A stretch of 25,108 bases of DNA from Baffinella frigidus (GCA_026770585.1 MU647143.1:101478-126585); one strand, 5' to 3'. Numbered from the stretch's first letter, positions 9,185-16,712 are shown. Notes: a model not told the origin generated them from the letters alone. Numbers and translations are program-made.

Positions 9185-9274
9185 ATAAGTTGCCTCCAGG
9201 GTGGTTACACGCGCGGCGCTTCAAGTGGCGCTGATTCCCCCTTTCTCCTCGCAGCCGCAGAGGAGGGGAGGCCC

Positions 9275-9357
9275 GAGGTCCTAGGCAGGTCCTAGGGCCC
9301 TACGGTAGGGCGTATGAGCCACCAAAGCACCAAAGCCTACTGGCCACTGAAGGGATA
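9275..9357. mobile_element. MITE family B, copy B3 (left end truncated)
   Basis: Begins at GAGGTCCTAGGCAGG; contains CCTAGGGCCCTACGGTAGGG and ends TGGCCACTGAAGGGA before TA. CACCAAAG is duplicated within it, and the left terminal repeat is absent. Confidence 0.6.
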
Positions 9358-9570
9358 CCCACCTCGGAACCGTAGGCCCGCCTCGGGACGGGGTTTCCAG
9401 CCGTAGGGCATACGTAGGCGCCTAGGACCTACGGAGGGTCAAACATGACAACTTACGGAAGTTGTCATATTTACGTAGCTCACACGCGCCGCTTGTGGCG
9501 CTGATTCCCCCTTTCTCCTCCGCGGGGAGGCGGGGAGGCGACCCGCTCCTTTTCGGGGGGGGAGGCATGC

Positions 9571-10255
9571 CCCTCTTGCTGCTGGTGTTGCTGTTGGTGC
9601 TGTTGGTGCTGGTGCTGCTCTTGCTGTTGCTGTTGCTGGTGCTGCTGGTACTCTTGCTGCTGCTGCTGTTGTTGCTGCTGTTGTTGTTGCTGCGGGTGCG
9701 AGTGCATTGGGAGCACCGCCTGGGAGGAGGGTGCGGGGGGTTAGGGTTCCTCAACGGATCTGACCCCCTCAACAGATCAGACGACGAGCTCCGTTTCGGG
9801 AGGCGAGGCCAAGGGGGCTGTTGGTGCTGTTGCTGTTGCTGGTGCTGGTGCTGCTGTTGGTGTTGGTGTTGCTGTTTCTGTTGCTGGTGCTGTTGCTGGT
9901 GGTGGTGGTGGTGGTGCTGCTGCTGTTGCTGCTGTTGCTGTTGTTCTTGTTGCTGCGACGGGTGCGAGTGCATTGGGAGCACCGCCTGGGAGGAGGGGGC
10001 GGGGGGTTAGGGTTCCTCAACGGATCAGACCCCCTCAACAGAGCAGACGACGAGCTCCGTGCTGTTGCTGGTGCTGCTGTTGGTGTTGCTGTTTCTGTTT
10101 CTGTTGCTGGTGCTGGTGCTGCTGTTGGTGTTGCTGTTTCTGTTTCTGTTGCTGGTGCTGGTGCTGCTGTTGTTGCGGCGGGTGCGAGTGCATTGGGAGG
10201 ACCGCCTGGGAGGGGGGTGTGGGGGGTCAGGGTTCCTCCACGCCCTGACCCCTAC
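9571..10255 (-). CDS. three tandem CAG-rich (polyglutamine) exon-like modules
   Basis: On the minus strand each of three modules (tracts at about 10176-10060, 9952-9827, 9700-9571) opens with PMHSHP followed by 35-45 residues that are mostly Gln, with His and Lys interspersed. A GC-rich spacer of about 100 nt separates them. The spacer ends in a pyrimidine tract and CCCTCCTCCCAG before GCGGTGCTCCCAATGCA, the form of a branch, pyrimidine and AG acceptor, so each module looks like intron end plus polyQ exon. The third is followed by EGHASPPEKERVASPPP. The opposite strand gives leucine-rich frames that are shadows. It may be the 3' part of the coiled-coil gene or a separate gene; no donor was found with certainty. 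Confidence 0.4.
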
Positions 10256-10367
10256 ACCCTAAAGGACTATTCACAAGTTGACACGTAGGCAAGGACTATT
10301 CTCAAGTCGACATCCTGGGTGCGTCGCACAAATTCGGACCTGCTGATTGCCGCGAACCACACGAGGA

Positions 10368-10536
10368 TGCTAGAGGGGCCTATTTAAAACCGATGTGCTT
10401 TTAAAAGAGGGCATTTGTGTAGTAACTTTCGTTGAATGGTCACGTGACTCTGCTCAAATTGCACAGTCAGGAGGTTACTTTACCTTATCCTGGTACAAAA
10501 TTTTACAACCCCACATGTAATTAGGCCCCTCTAGCA
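10368..10536. mobile_element. family K foldback, copy K1
   Basis: TGCTAGAGGGGCCTA and TTAGGCCCCTCTAGCA form the ends. The left half contains CATTTGTGTAGTAACTTTCGTTGAA, the family K stem motif, but the partner stem is diverged. A fragment resembling the right end (AAAACCCCACATTTAAATAGG) is at about 23503-23540. Confidence 0.65.
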
Positions 10537-10590
10537 TTGTCGAGTGGGAACTCGGCGGGTGGATAAGTCGAAGGGCCCGCCGAAGACTTG
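10531..10590 (-). CDS. exon X10, third copy (diverged, ends in a stop)
   Basis: Reads QVFGGPFDLST from 10590, then diverges from the other two copies and meets TAG supplied by the terminus of foldback K1 (10531-10533). It is preceded on the minus strand by an AG that is the end of a hairpin element. Either the true 3' end of the gene or a decayed copy. Confidence 0.45.
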   Translation of the reverse strand, partial: QVFGGPFDLSTRRVPTRQC

Positions 10591-10716
10591 CTTAAGAGAC
10601 TATTCTCAAGTTGACACGCTGGGTTCCTGGTACAAACCCGTCAACTTTCGGCGGGGTTGTACCAGGAACCCAGCATGTCAACTTGAGAATAGTCTCTCAA
10701 GGGTTAGAGGTTAAAC
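10591..10716 (-). mobile_element. introner-like hairpin intron (126 nt) between X10 copies
   Basis: On the minus strand it starts GTTTAACC and ends CTCTTAAG. Nearly the whole intron is one foldback (10596-10697): arms of about 46 nt, GAGACTATTCTCAAGTTGAC then GGGTTCCTGGTACAA, pair with their complement with few mismatches. Same hairpin family as at 10786-10884, 15924-16080 and 22-23.7 kb. Confidence 0.7.
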
Positions 10717-10785
10717 CTGACGGGTTTCGCGGAAGCGGTCGATGTTCCCCGCGGTAGAGAAGTCGTAGGGCCCGCCAAAGATTTG
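10717..10785 (-). CDS. exon X10, second copy (23 codons)
   Basis: Reads QIFGGPYDFSTAGNIDRFRE and ends TRQ, bounded by CTCTTCAG before and GTTTAACC after. It corresponds to the last 23 codons of the 44-codon copy upstream, with conservative changes (Val/Ile, Asn/Asp, Asp/Glu, Asn/Thr), which suggests past protein-level constraint. Confidence 0.6.
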
Positions 10786-10884
10786 CTGAAGAGACTATTC
10801 ACAAGTTGACAAGTAACGGTCTATTCTCAAGTTGACGCGCTGGGTTCCTGGTACAAACTCGTCAACTTTCGCCTGCGATCCAAC
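10786..10884 (-). mobile_element. introner-like hairpin intron (99 nt)
   Basis: Starts GTTGGATCGCAGG and ends TAGTCTCTTCAG. It contains AAAGTTGACGAGTTTGTACC and its partner CGTCAACTTGAGAATAG plus a second CAACTTGTGAATAG. It separates two copies of exon X10 exactly at codon boundaries. Confidence 0.65.
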
Positions 10885-11016
10885 CTGGCGATTGTCGCGA
10901 AAGCGGTTGATGTTTCCCGCGGTAGAGAAGTCGTAGGGCCCGCCGAAGACTTGCGCGGCTTCCAGCATCATTTCGTCGTAGATGTGCCTGTGCACTTTGA
11001 CCTCGTGTTCCGCCTC
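10885..11016 (-). CDS. exon X10, full copy (44 codons) of the coiled-coil gene
   Basis: Minus strand; preceded by CCCCCCGTAG (acceptor) and followed by GTTGGATC (donor). Starts EAEHEVKVHRHIYDEMMLEA and ends AQVFGGPYDFSTAGNINRFR plus DNRQ; 132 nt, phase 0 at both ends. The charged first half is helix-like; the Gly-Gly-Pro-Tyr-Asp-Phe segment is less helical and is the best-conserved part between the three copies. Family not recognised. The assembly gap begins 11 nt upstream. Confidence 0.65.
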
Positions 11017-11027
11017 CTACGGGGGGG

Positions 11028-11702
11028 NNNNNNNNNNNNNNNNNNNNNNNNNNNNNNNNNNNNNNNNNNNNNNNNNNNNNNNNNNNNNNNNNNNNNNNNN
11101 NNNNNNNNNNNNNNNNNNNNNNNNNNNNNNNNNNNNNNNNNNNNNNNNNNNNNNNNNNNNNNNNNNNNNNNNNNNNNNNNNNNNNNNNNNNNNNNNNNNN
11201 NNNNNNNNNNNNNNNNNNNNNNNNNNNNNNNNNNNNNNNNNNNNNNNNNNNNNNNNNNNNNNNNNNNNNNNNNNNNNNNNNNNNNNNNNNNNNNNNNNNN
11301 NNNNNNNNNNNNNNNNNNNNNNNNNNNNNNNNNNNNNNNNNNNNNNNNNNNNNNNNNNNNNNNNNNNNNNNNNNNNNNNNNNNNNNNNNNNNNNNNNNNN
11401 NNNNNNNNNNNNNNNNNNNNNNNNNNNNNNNNNNNNNNNNNNNNNNNNNNNNNNNNNNNNNNNNNNNNNNNNNNNNNNNNNNNNNNNNNNNNNNNNNNNN
11501 NNNNNNNNNNNNNNNNNNNNNNNNNNNNNNNNNNNNNNNNNNNNNNNNNNNNNNNNNNNNNNNNNNNNNNNNNNNNNNNNNNNNNNNNNNNNNNNNNNNN
11601 NNNNNNNNNNNNNNNNNNNNNNNNNNNNNNNNNNNNNNNNNNNNNNNNNNNNNNNNNNNNNNNNNNNNNNNNNNNNNNNNNNNNNNNNNNNNNNNNNNNN
11701 NN
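11028..11702. other. assembly gap (675 Ns)
   Basis: Run of N. The right edge abuts an 18-19 bp tandem repeat, so the gap probably reflects a collapsed repeat and may be of different true length. Confidence 0.99.
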
Positions 11703-11807
11703 AGCCAAACGTAGCCATTAAAGCCAAACGTAGCCATTAAAGCCAAACGTAGCCATTAAAGCCAAACGTAGCCATTAAAGCCAAACGTAGCCATTAAAGC
11801 CAAACAC
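11703..11807. repeat. tandem repeat AGCCAAACGTAGCCATTAA
   Basis: About five and a half near-identical copies of a 19-bp unit; single further units (AAAGCCAAACGTAGCC) at about 11940-11960. It touches the gap. Confidence 0.9.
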
Positions 11808-11882
11808 CCTGAACCCTAAACCTTACCCCAAACCCAACACCCCGCACCCCACACCCCGCACCCCAAACCCCAAACCCCCTGA
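11808..11882. repeat. telomere-like CCCTAAACC/CCCCAAACC array
   Basis: ACCCTGAACCCTAAACC grading into CCCCAAACCCC and CACCCCGCACCCC variants. A short palindromic block with CATGTCATGGCATG and TTTCATGGCATGG follows (11881-11930). Confidence 0.75.
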
Positions 11883-12149
11883 CATGTCATGGCATGCACC
11901 GAGCATGACATTTTCATGGCATGGTAGATGCCTCCACTGTAAAGCCAAACGTAGCCGTTTTAAAGCCAAACAAAGCCAAACATGTCGTGGTATGGTACAA
12001 AAACACTCTGGTACGCAACTTGTACCAGTGCCAATATATAAAACAGTACCTGGACTTCGCTACAAGTCAGTTGTACACGCGGGTTCAAAGTACAAGTTTA
12101 AATCTCCCTGGTACAAACACTTGTATTTTGCAATATAAAAAGGTGTCAC

Positions 12150-12203
12150 CTGGACTTGGCGGGACAGGCCTTCCTCGTAGATCTGGAACCAACTCGCTAC
12201 ACG
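12150..12203 (-). CDS. exon X9, second copy (5' part diverged)
   Basis: Reads FQIYEEGLSRQVQ before GTGACACC. The upstream part (RVASW) no longer matches the intact copy, and no acceptor is evident. A still shorter remnant (REVQ then GTAC) is at 12043-12058. The sequence following this copy and the intact copy is homologous (TTTTT, TATTGC, TTTGTACCAG), so exon and intron were duplicated together. Confidence 0.5.
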
Positions 12204-12343
12204 CCAGGTGTTCCAAAGTCAACAAAGCTGGCGAAAGTCGTTCTGCAGTTTGCCTAGAGTACACCTTCCCGTCCTGAAAAAGGTGTACATGCACCCTGCT
12301 CTGGTACAAAACCTGTAGCAGAGCAATACAGAAAAAGTCGTAC

Positions 12344-12403
12344 CTGGACTTCGCGGGACAGGCCTTCCTCGTAGATCTTGAACCGCGCAGCTTCTTGCCG
12401 CAT
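12344..12403 (-). CDS. exon X9, intact copy (20 codons)
   Basis: Minus strand; acceptor AACACAG, then MRQEAARFKIYEEGLSREVQ, then donor GTACGAC; 60 nt, phase 0 at both ends, matching the phase in which X8 ends and X10 begins. Strongly charged helical segment. Truncated copies with the same start (MRQEAARFK, and MRQEL) are at 12652-12680 and 12757-12771, each again preceded by CAG. Confidence 0.6.
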
Positions 12404-12404
12404 C

Positions 12405-12740
12405 TGTGTTTGGGGTTTGGGGTTTAGGGTTTAGGGTTTTTGGTTTGGGGTTTGAACCGTGCACTCATTTCTAGGCCCGAGAGAATTGGGGCTTGGGGTT
12501 TCGGGTTTGGGGTGTGGGGTTTGGTGTTTCGGGTTTGGGGTTTGGGGTTTAGGGTTTAGGGTTTGTGGTGTGGGGTTTTGGGTTTTGGGTTTTGGGTTTA
12601 GGGTTTAGGGTTTAGGGTTTCAGGGTTTAGGGTTTGGGGTTGAGGGTATGGAGCTTGAACCGCGCCGCTTCTTGCCGCATCTGTGTCTGGGGTTTGGGGT
12701 TTAGGGTGTGGGGTTTAGGGTGTGGGGTTTATATTCAGCA
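12405..12740. repeat. telomere-like GGGTTTA/GGGGTTT array with embedded exon remnants
   Basis: GGGTTTAGGGTTTAGGG and variants (GGGGTTT, GGGTTTTGGG) on the plus strand, interrupted by a truncated X9 copy at 12652-12680. On the gene's sense strand this is CCCTAAA and would be intronic. Confidence 0.8.
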
Positions 12741-12786
12741 CATCCCAAACCACAGAGTTCTTGCCGCATCTGCGCATTCATCCGGG

Positions 12787-12918
12787 AACATTTCCAATTT
12801 TAATGAAAATAGACTAGCAAACGTGATTCTGGCCCCAATTAAATTTAATAGAGCCCTAATTACCCTTGGTCCAACTCCTATGGCAATTAGGGGAACGTTT
12901 CATTAAAATTGAACATGC
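12787..12918. mobile_element. AT-rich foldback
   Basis: CCAATTTTAATGAAAA pairs with TTTCATTAAAATTG; inner CCCCAATTAAATTTAATAG and CTAATTACCC pair partly with GGCAATTAGGGG. Non-coding. Confidence 0.6.
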
Positions 12919-12955
12919 TCCCAGATAAGTTCAGGGCGTGGGGTTACACTCGCAA

Positions 12956-13485
12956 AAAACCCCCTTGCCATGACACAAAGAAGATGAGGCTTTTATTGAA
13001 CTTATGCCACACACTGGAGGCTTGCGAACCCGCATACTTCATAGGGTAACGGCCTGGAAATGGGGTAGTTAGGCATACGGCATTGCCTAGGACCTCCTAC
13101 CGTAGGCCGAGGGATCCTAGGACCAAAAAGTCTCGGCCTACGGTAGGAGGTCCTAGGCAATCCCGTAGGCCTAACTACCCCATTTTCAGGCCGTTACGCC
13201 ATTAATCTGCGCGCGTTCAAGTTTCATATCCAGCACCTTCACACGCCTCCACTTTGCGTCAGGTCAAGGGGTTAGTGTGATTTGATTTGGTTTAATTTAA
13301 TTTAGTTTTGTTTGGGTTTGTGTGGTGTGCGGTCGCAAACCACACCCTTGGCATGGCACAAAGAAGAAGAGGCTTTTATTGAACTTATGACACACACTGG
13401 AGGCCTGCGAACCCTCATCTGCGCGCGTTCAAATTTCATATCCAGCACCTTCACACGCCTCCAGTTTGCGTCAGGTCAAGGGTTT
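12956..13485. repeat. duplicated block of about 140 bp, first copy interrupted by MITE A3
   Basis: Copy 1: 12964-13035 plus 13204-13272. Copy 2: 13345-13481, uninterrupted. They share GGCTTTTATTGAACTTATG, ACACACTGGAGGC, GCGCGCGTTCAA and TTCATATCCAGCACC. On the minus strand a frame with RVKVLDMKFERAQ precedes CAG in both, so the block may contain another exon of the coiled-coil gene, possibly joined directly to X9 (both meet at CAG|ATG). Each copy is followed by a T-rich TTTGATTTGGTTTAATTT tract. Confidence 0.65.
13044..13200. mobile_element. MITE family A, copy A3, with an empty-site paralogue nearby
   Basis: 157-bp foldback; the loop (GGATCCTAGGACCAAAAAGT) is inverted relative to A1 and A2. 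It interrupts the 140-bp block whose uninterrupted sister copy lies at 13345-13481. Confidence 0.88.
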
Positions 13486-13576
13486 GGTCTGGTTAGATTT
13501 AGTTTGGTTTAATTTGATTAATTTTTGTTTGGGTTTGTTTAGGGTTTAGAGTTTAGGGTTTAGGGGTTTGCGGTCG

Positions 13577-13732
13577 TGCGTACCAGGCGCGCAAATCCCA
13601 CAGGTGACCCCTAGACCCTAGACCCTAGACCCTAGACCCTAGACCCTAGACCCTAGACCCTAGACCCTAGACCCTACACCGCCGCGTCGCTCTTGATCAA
13701 ATACAGCTGTCGCATCATCCGGTTCTCCTGAA
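13577..13732 (-). pseudogene. exon X8, copy split by a CCCTAGA array
   Basis: The first part (ENRMMRQLYLIKSDA, 13732-13683) and the last part (GFARL, 13596-13580, followed by GTACGC) match the intact X8 at 14133-14220, but 13603-13680 between them is an array of 7-bp CCCTAGA units (GGGTCTA on the sense strand). There is GT at the array start but no AG at its end, so this is more likely a disrupted copy than a spliced one. Confidence 0.6.
13603..13680. repeat. heptamer array CCCTAGA
   Basis: About eleven head-to-tail copies of CCCTAGA, near-identical, changing to CCCTACACC at the right edge. A TTTAGGG variant (GGGTCTA). Confidence 0.95.
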
Positions 13733-13772
13733 CCTTAAACCCTGAACACACCCTACACCCTACACCCTGAAC

Positions 13773-14027
13773 GCATCGGACATCTGATTCAACACACTCG
13801 CAAAACCTCTTCTGATGAGCGGTTTGGACGGGTCTGGCGCGGTTCATACAGTTTTGCCTTGGGAGGCTTTTGGTGGTCACGTCCCCCCGGGGGATCCATA
13901 AAATCCATTTTAAAACAGATCCTGGCCCCAGGAGCGAGAAGGACGTGGAGCTGGCCCGGACGCACCGCGTGACCATTGGCCTGTTCTTTCATCGGACATC
14001 TGATTCAACACACTCGCAAAACCTCTG
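13773..14027. repeat. 37-bp direct repeat pair
   Basis: CATCGGACATCTGATTCAAC and ACACTCGCAAAACCTCT occur at 13773-13809 and 13991-14027. The roughly 180 bp between them has minus-strand frames without recognisable features. Confidence 0.7.
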
Positions 14028-14049
14028 GGTTGTGTCATGGTAAGGGGTC

Positions 14050-14116
14050 GACTGAGACAAAGCTAGGGATAGACTGCGACAGAGCTAGGGGGCAGACTGA
14101 GACAGAGCTAGGGGTC
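14050..14116. repeat. tandem repeat AGACTGAGACAGAGCTAGGG
   Basis: Three copies of a 21-22 bp unit with small differences. Confidence 0.8.
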
Positions 14117-14132
14117 TAGTTTGCGGTAGTAC

Positions 14133-14220
14133 CAGGCGCGCGAAGCCAGCGGCGTCGCTCTTGATGAGGTGCAGCTGTCGCATCATCCGGTTCTCCTCCG
14201 CATATACCGCATCCAGCCGC
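14133..14220 (-). CDS. exon X8, intact copy (1 nt plus 29 codons)
   Basis: Minus strand; acceptor ATCCCGTAG, donor GTACTACC. Encodes RLDAVYAEENRMMRQLHL followed by IKSDAAGFARL. It starts with one leftover nucleotide (G) that completes the AG left by X7, giving Arg, and ends in phase 0, which fits X9. Charged, helix-forming, coiled-coil-like. A third remnant (RMMRQV) is at 14396-14415. Confidence 0.62.
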
Positions 14221-14417
14221 CTACGGGATTCCGTCGATAGTTTAGGATTCAATGCGAAATTTCGTCGGCAGTTCAGGGTTTATGCGGGATTTTGTCAGGG
14301 TTTGGGGTTGACGAAGATGGTTCAAAGTTAAGGGTTGACGAAGTTTAGGGTAGGATTTGACGGAGTTTACAGTGTAGGGGTTAGGGTTTGCCGGAAGTAC
14401 CTGCCGCATCATCCGGA

Positions 14418-14665
14418 GCACCCTGTACCCTGCACCCTGCACCCCTACACCCTGCACCCTGCACCCTGTACCCTGCACCCTGCACCCTGCACCCTGCACC
14501 CCTACACTCCTACACTCCTACAACCCTGCACCCTGCACCCTGCACCCTGCACCCCTACAACCCTACATCCTGCACCCTGCACCCTGCACCCTGCACCCCT
14601 ACAACCCTGCACCCTGCACCCCTACACCCTAACCCCAAACCCTACACCCTACACCCCACACCAGG
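14418..14665. repeat. heptamer array CCCTGCA with CCCTACA
   Basis: Mostly ACCCTGC units with occasional CCCCTACA and CCCTACAAC (sense-strand GGGTGCA and GGGTGTA). The long frames across it are repeat translations, not genes. Confidence 0.9.
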
Positions 14666-14756
14666 GCCCAGAGGCAGAGGCACGCACCTGGCTTCCTGCA
14701 CCCTGCTCCCTGCACCCGTACACCCTAACCCCAAACCCTACACAACCCCAGAGGCA

Positions 14757-15105
14757 CGCATCTGGCCTGCTGGGTGCCAAAGTCATCCCTCTACTGCTCC
14801 TCCTCCTCTCTCAGCCATGCCTAGGTCCACCTTTCTCCCGACACCCTAACTCCCGACACACTAACACCCTACACCCTACACCCTACACCCTACACCCTAC
14901 ACCCTACACCCTACACCCTACACCCTACACCCTACACCCTACACCCCAAACCAGGGTGGAACTTTAGGGAAGCGAGGGAGCCCCTCGAAGGAAATGGCTC
15001 AAGCTCCATCATCGATCTGATCCACTTCGGAGGGAGATAGGGGCGGAGGTACACACCTGGCTTGCTGGGTGACAAAGTCATCCCTCTGCTCCTCCTCCTC
15101 CCTCA
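14757..15105 (-). pseudogene. exon X7, two upstream-most degenerate copies flanking an array
   Basis: 15050-15105 and 14757-14812 resemble the intact X7 (RDDFVTQQA region), each next to CCAG followed by GTGTG or ATGCG. The copy at 14757-14812 has an in-frame TAG after REEEEQ and Gly for Val, so it cannot be a functional exon in that frame. Confidence 0.6.
14862..14946. repeat. heptamer array CCCTACA
   Basis: Around twelve identical ACCCTAC units (sense-strand GGGTGTA), sitting between two degenerate X7 copies. Confidence 0.95.
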
Positions 15106-15217
15106 CCCTTACACCCTTACACCCTTACACCCTTACACCCTTACACCCTTACACCCTTACACCCTTACACCCTTACACCCTTACACCCTTACACCCTTAC
15201 ACCCTTACACCCTTACA
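15106..15217. repeat. octamer array CCCTTACA
   Basis: About fourteen identical ACCCTTAC units (sense-strand GGGTGTAA), an 8-bp relative of the surrounding heptamer arrays. Confidence 0.95.
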
Positions 15218-15321
15218 CCCCGAGCCCTAAACCAGAGCCCAGAGCCAGACATCGCGCTACTCGCTACCCGACACACCCCACACCATATTCCCCTAACCCT
15301 GAACCCTACAAACCAAACCAC

Positions 15322-15366
15322 GCAACTGGCTTGCTGGGTGACAAAGTCATCCCTCTCCTCCCGCTG
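15322..15366 (-). pseudogene. exon X7, partial copy
   Basis: Contains REERDDFVTQQAS; the upstream helix is shortened and the donor-side CAG|GT is changed to CAGTTGCG. Flanked by CCCTNNA-type repeats. Confidence 0.5.
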
Positions 15367-15483
15367 CCGCGACACACTAAACCCCGCACAATACACCCTC
15401 AACCCTGACACCCTGCACCCTGCACCCCTACACCCTGCGCCCCTACACCCTCACGCCCTACCCTACGTATTCCCTACTCGTAC

Positions 15484-15561
15484 CTGGCTTGCTGGGTGAC
15501 AAAATCATCCCTCTGCTGCTCCTCCTCTCTCAGCCGCGTCGATTCATCCCGCGCGGAGTCG
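15484..15561 (-). CDS. exon X7, most intact copy (about 26 codons)
   Basis: Minus strand; ends GCCAG before GTACGAG. Reads ARDESTRLREEEQQRDDFVT followed by QQA and the first two bases of Arg. Highly charged helical sequence typical of a coiled coil. The end phase (2 nt) fits the one-nucleotide start of X8. The acceptor is uncertain; CATATAG at 15562-15568 is a candidate, but the resulting start phase does not match the phase-0 end of X6, so the true start may differ or an exon is missing. Confidence 0.55.
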
Positions 15562-15571
15562 CTATATGCCT

Positions 15572-15765
15572 GGTGTGGGGTGTGGGGGTTGAGGGATTAG
15601 GCATGAGGGTTAATTTTAGAGCTTGGGGTGTGGGGTGTGGGGTTTGGGGTTTGGGGTTTGGGGTTTTGGGTTTTGGGTTTGGGTTTTGGGTTTTGGGTTT
15701 GGAGTTTTGGGTTTGGGTTTTGGGTTTTGGGTTTCGGGTTTTGAGTTTGGGGTTTTGGGGGGGTC
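15572..15765. repeat. GGGTTTTG/GGGGTTT array
   Basis: GGGTTTTGGGTTTTGGGTTT and GGGGTTTGGGGTTT units, degenerate telomere-like, G-rich on the plus strand, opposite in polarity to the arrays at 13.6-15.4 kb. Confidence 0.85.
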
Positions 15766-15853
15766 CGTCATAACGCTCACGGACTTTTGGATCACTCAAC
15801 TCCAGGCTTGCTGGTACAAAAGAAGAAGAAAAGAGGGCGAGGTTCGCAACCTG

Positions 15854-15913
15854 TAGGCGCTGCTTCTGGAGGATCACGGTGTCTGAGAACTGCCGTTTCA
15901 GCTGCAGCACTAC
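15854..15913 (-). CDS. exon X6, copy with damaged acceptor
   Basis: Reads VLQLKRQFSDTVILQKQRLQ, ending CAG before GTTGCGAACC. The expected CAG acceptor is replaced by GGTA, so splicing at the same position would need a shifted AG. All 20 codons are intact. Confidence 0.5.
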
Positions 15914-15923
15914 CCGCCTCTGC

Positions 15924-16080
15924 CTAAAGCTGACGAATTTGTACCGAAAAACCAGCATGTCAACTTGAGAACAGTCGGTCAACGCCTCCCGCAGTACAAA
16001 CCCTAGCGCTGCCTCACTCGGGTTGACCGACTATTCTTAAGTTGACACGCCGGGCATGCGGTGCAAATCCGTCAACTTTG
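15924..16080. mobile_element. introner-like hairpin in the X6-X6 intron
   Basis: AAGCTGACGAATTTGTACC, CATGTCAACTTGAGAACAGTC and GGTCAACG pair with GGTTGACC, GACTATTCTTAAGTTGACA and AAATCCGTCAACTTT. Same family as the hairpins at 10.6-10.9 and 22-23.7 kb. It fills most of the interval between two X6 copies. Confidence 0.65.
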
Positions 16081-16152
16081 CAGCGGAAAAGAGCCCGGGT
16101 GAAGCAAAGTGGTGAGCCGGAATAGACTGCGAGAGAGGGTGAGGTTCGGAAC

Positions 16153-16212
16153 CTGTACGCGCTGCTTCTGGAGAATCACGGTGTCTGAGAACTGCCGTTG
16201 CAGCTGCAGCAC
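16153..16212 (-). CDS. exon X6, intact copy (20 codons)
   Basis: Minus strand; acceptor CCTCCCTCGCAG with a clear pyrimidine tract, then VLQLQRQFSDTVILQKQRVQ, then donor GTTCCGAACC; 60 nt, phase 0. The best splice-site context among the exons. Amphipathic helical segment. Confidence 0.62.
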
Positions 16213-16256
16213 CTGCGAGGGAGGGTGTAGAGGTTAGGGTTTGGAGTCTGGGGTTG

Positions 16257-16430
16257 AGTGTCAAGTGTCGAGTGTCTAGTGTCTAGTGTCTAGTGTCGAG
16301 TGTCTAGTGTCTAGTGTCCAGTGTCTAGTATTTAGTGTCTAGTAATTAGTGTCTAGTGCCTAGTGTCTAGTGTCTAGTGCCTAGTGCCTAGTGTCCAGTG
16401 TCTATTGTCAAGTGTGTTTTTGTTTAGTGT
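16257..16430. repeat. heptamer array GTGTCTA
   Basis: AGTGTCT units at a 7-bp period with point variants (GTGTCGA, GTGTCCA, GTATTTA, GTGCCTA). One base from GGGTCTA, so probably a derived telomere-like heptamer. A second block of the same repeat is at about 16540-16640 after the next X6 copy. Confidence 0.9.
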
Positions 16431-16435
16431 GTGGG

Positions 16436-16493
16436 CGCTGCAGGGTTTGGAGGATCACGGTGTCTGAGAACTGCCGTTGTAGCTGCAGCATCT
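16436..16493 (-). pseudogene. exon X6, copy with a telomere-like insertion
   Basis: Preceded by CTCCCTCGCAG. Starts MLQLQRQFSDTVILQ, but the sequence then reads AACCCTGCAGCGC where the intact copy has GAAGCAGCGC, i.e. an ACCCTG segment replaces part of the exon end and the CAG|GT donor is lost. Confidence 0.55.
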
Positions 16494-16647
16494 GCGAGGG
16501 AGGGAGTAGAGGTTAGGGTTTGGGGGTTTGGGTTGAGTGTCTAGTGTCGAGTGTCTAGTGTCTAGTGTCTAGTGTCTAGTATTTGGTGTCTAGTGCCTAG
16601 TGTCTAGTGTCCAGCGTCTAGTGTCTAGTGTTTTTGTGTCTAGTGTT

Positions 16648-16712
16648 TCGGCGCTGCAGGGTTTGGAGAATCACGGTGTCTGAGAACTGCAGTTGCAGCT
16701 GTAGCACCTGCG
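16648..16712 (-). pseudogene. exon X6, further copy with the same replacement
   Basis: Acceptor CCCGCGCAG, then VLQLQLQFSDTVILQ and the same AACCCTGCAGCGC end as the neighbouring copy, so these two share a common ancestor after the change. Confidence 0.55.

Noticed and set aside
9462-10288. Leucine-rich and cysteine-rich plus-strand frames
   Set aside because: Translations of CTG/TGC repeats antisense to the CAG (polyQ) frame.
10862-11746. Long frames across 11028-11702
   Set aside because: They consist of Ns from the assembly gap.
14335-15499. Pro/Thr/Leu/His-rich plus-strand frames of 145-210 codons
   Set aside because: Translations of CCCTGCA, CCCTACA and CCCTTACA arrays.
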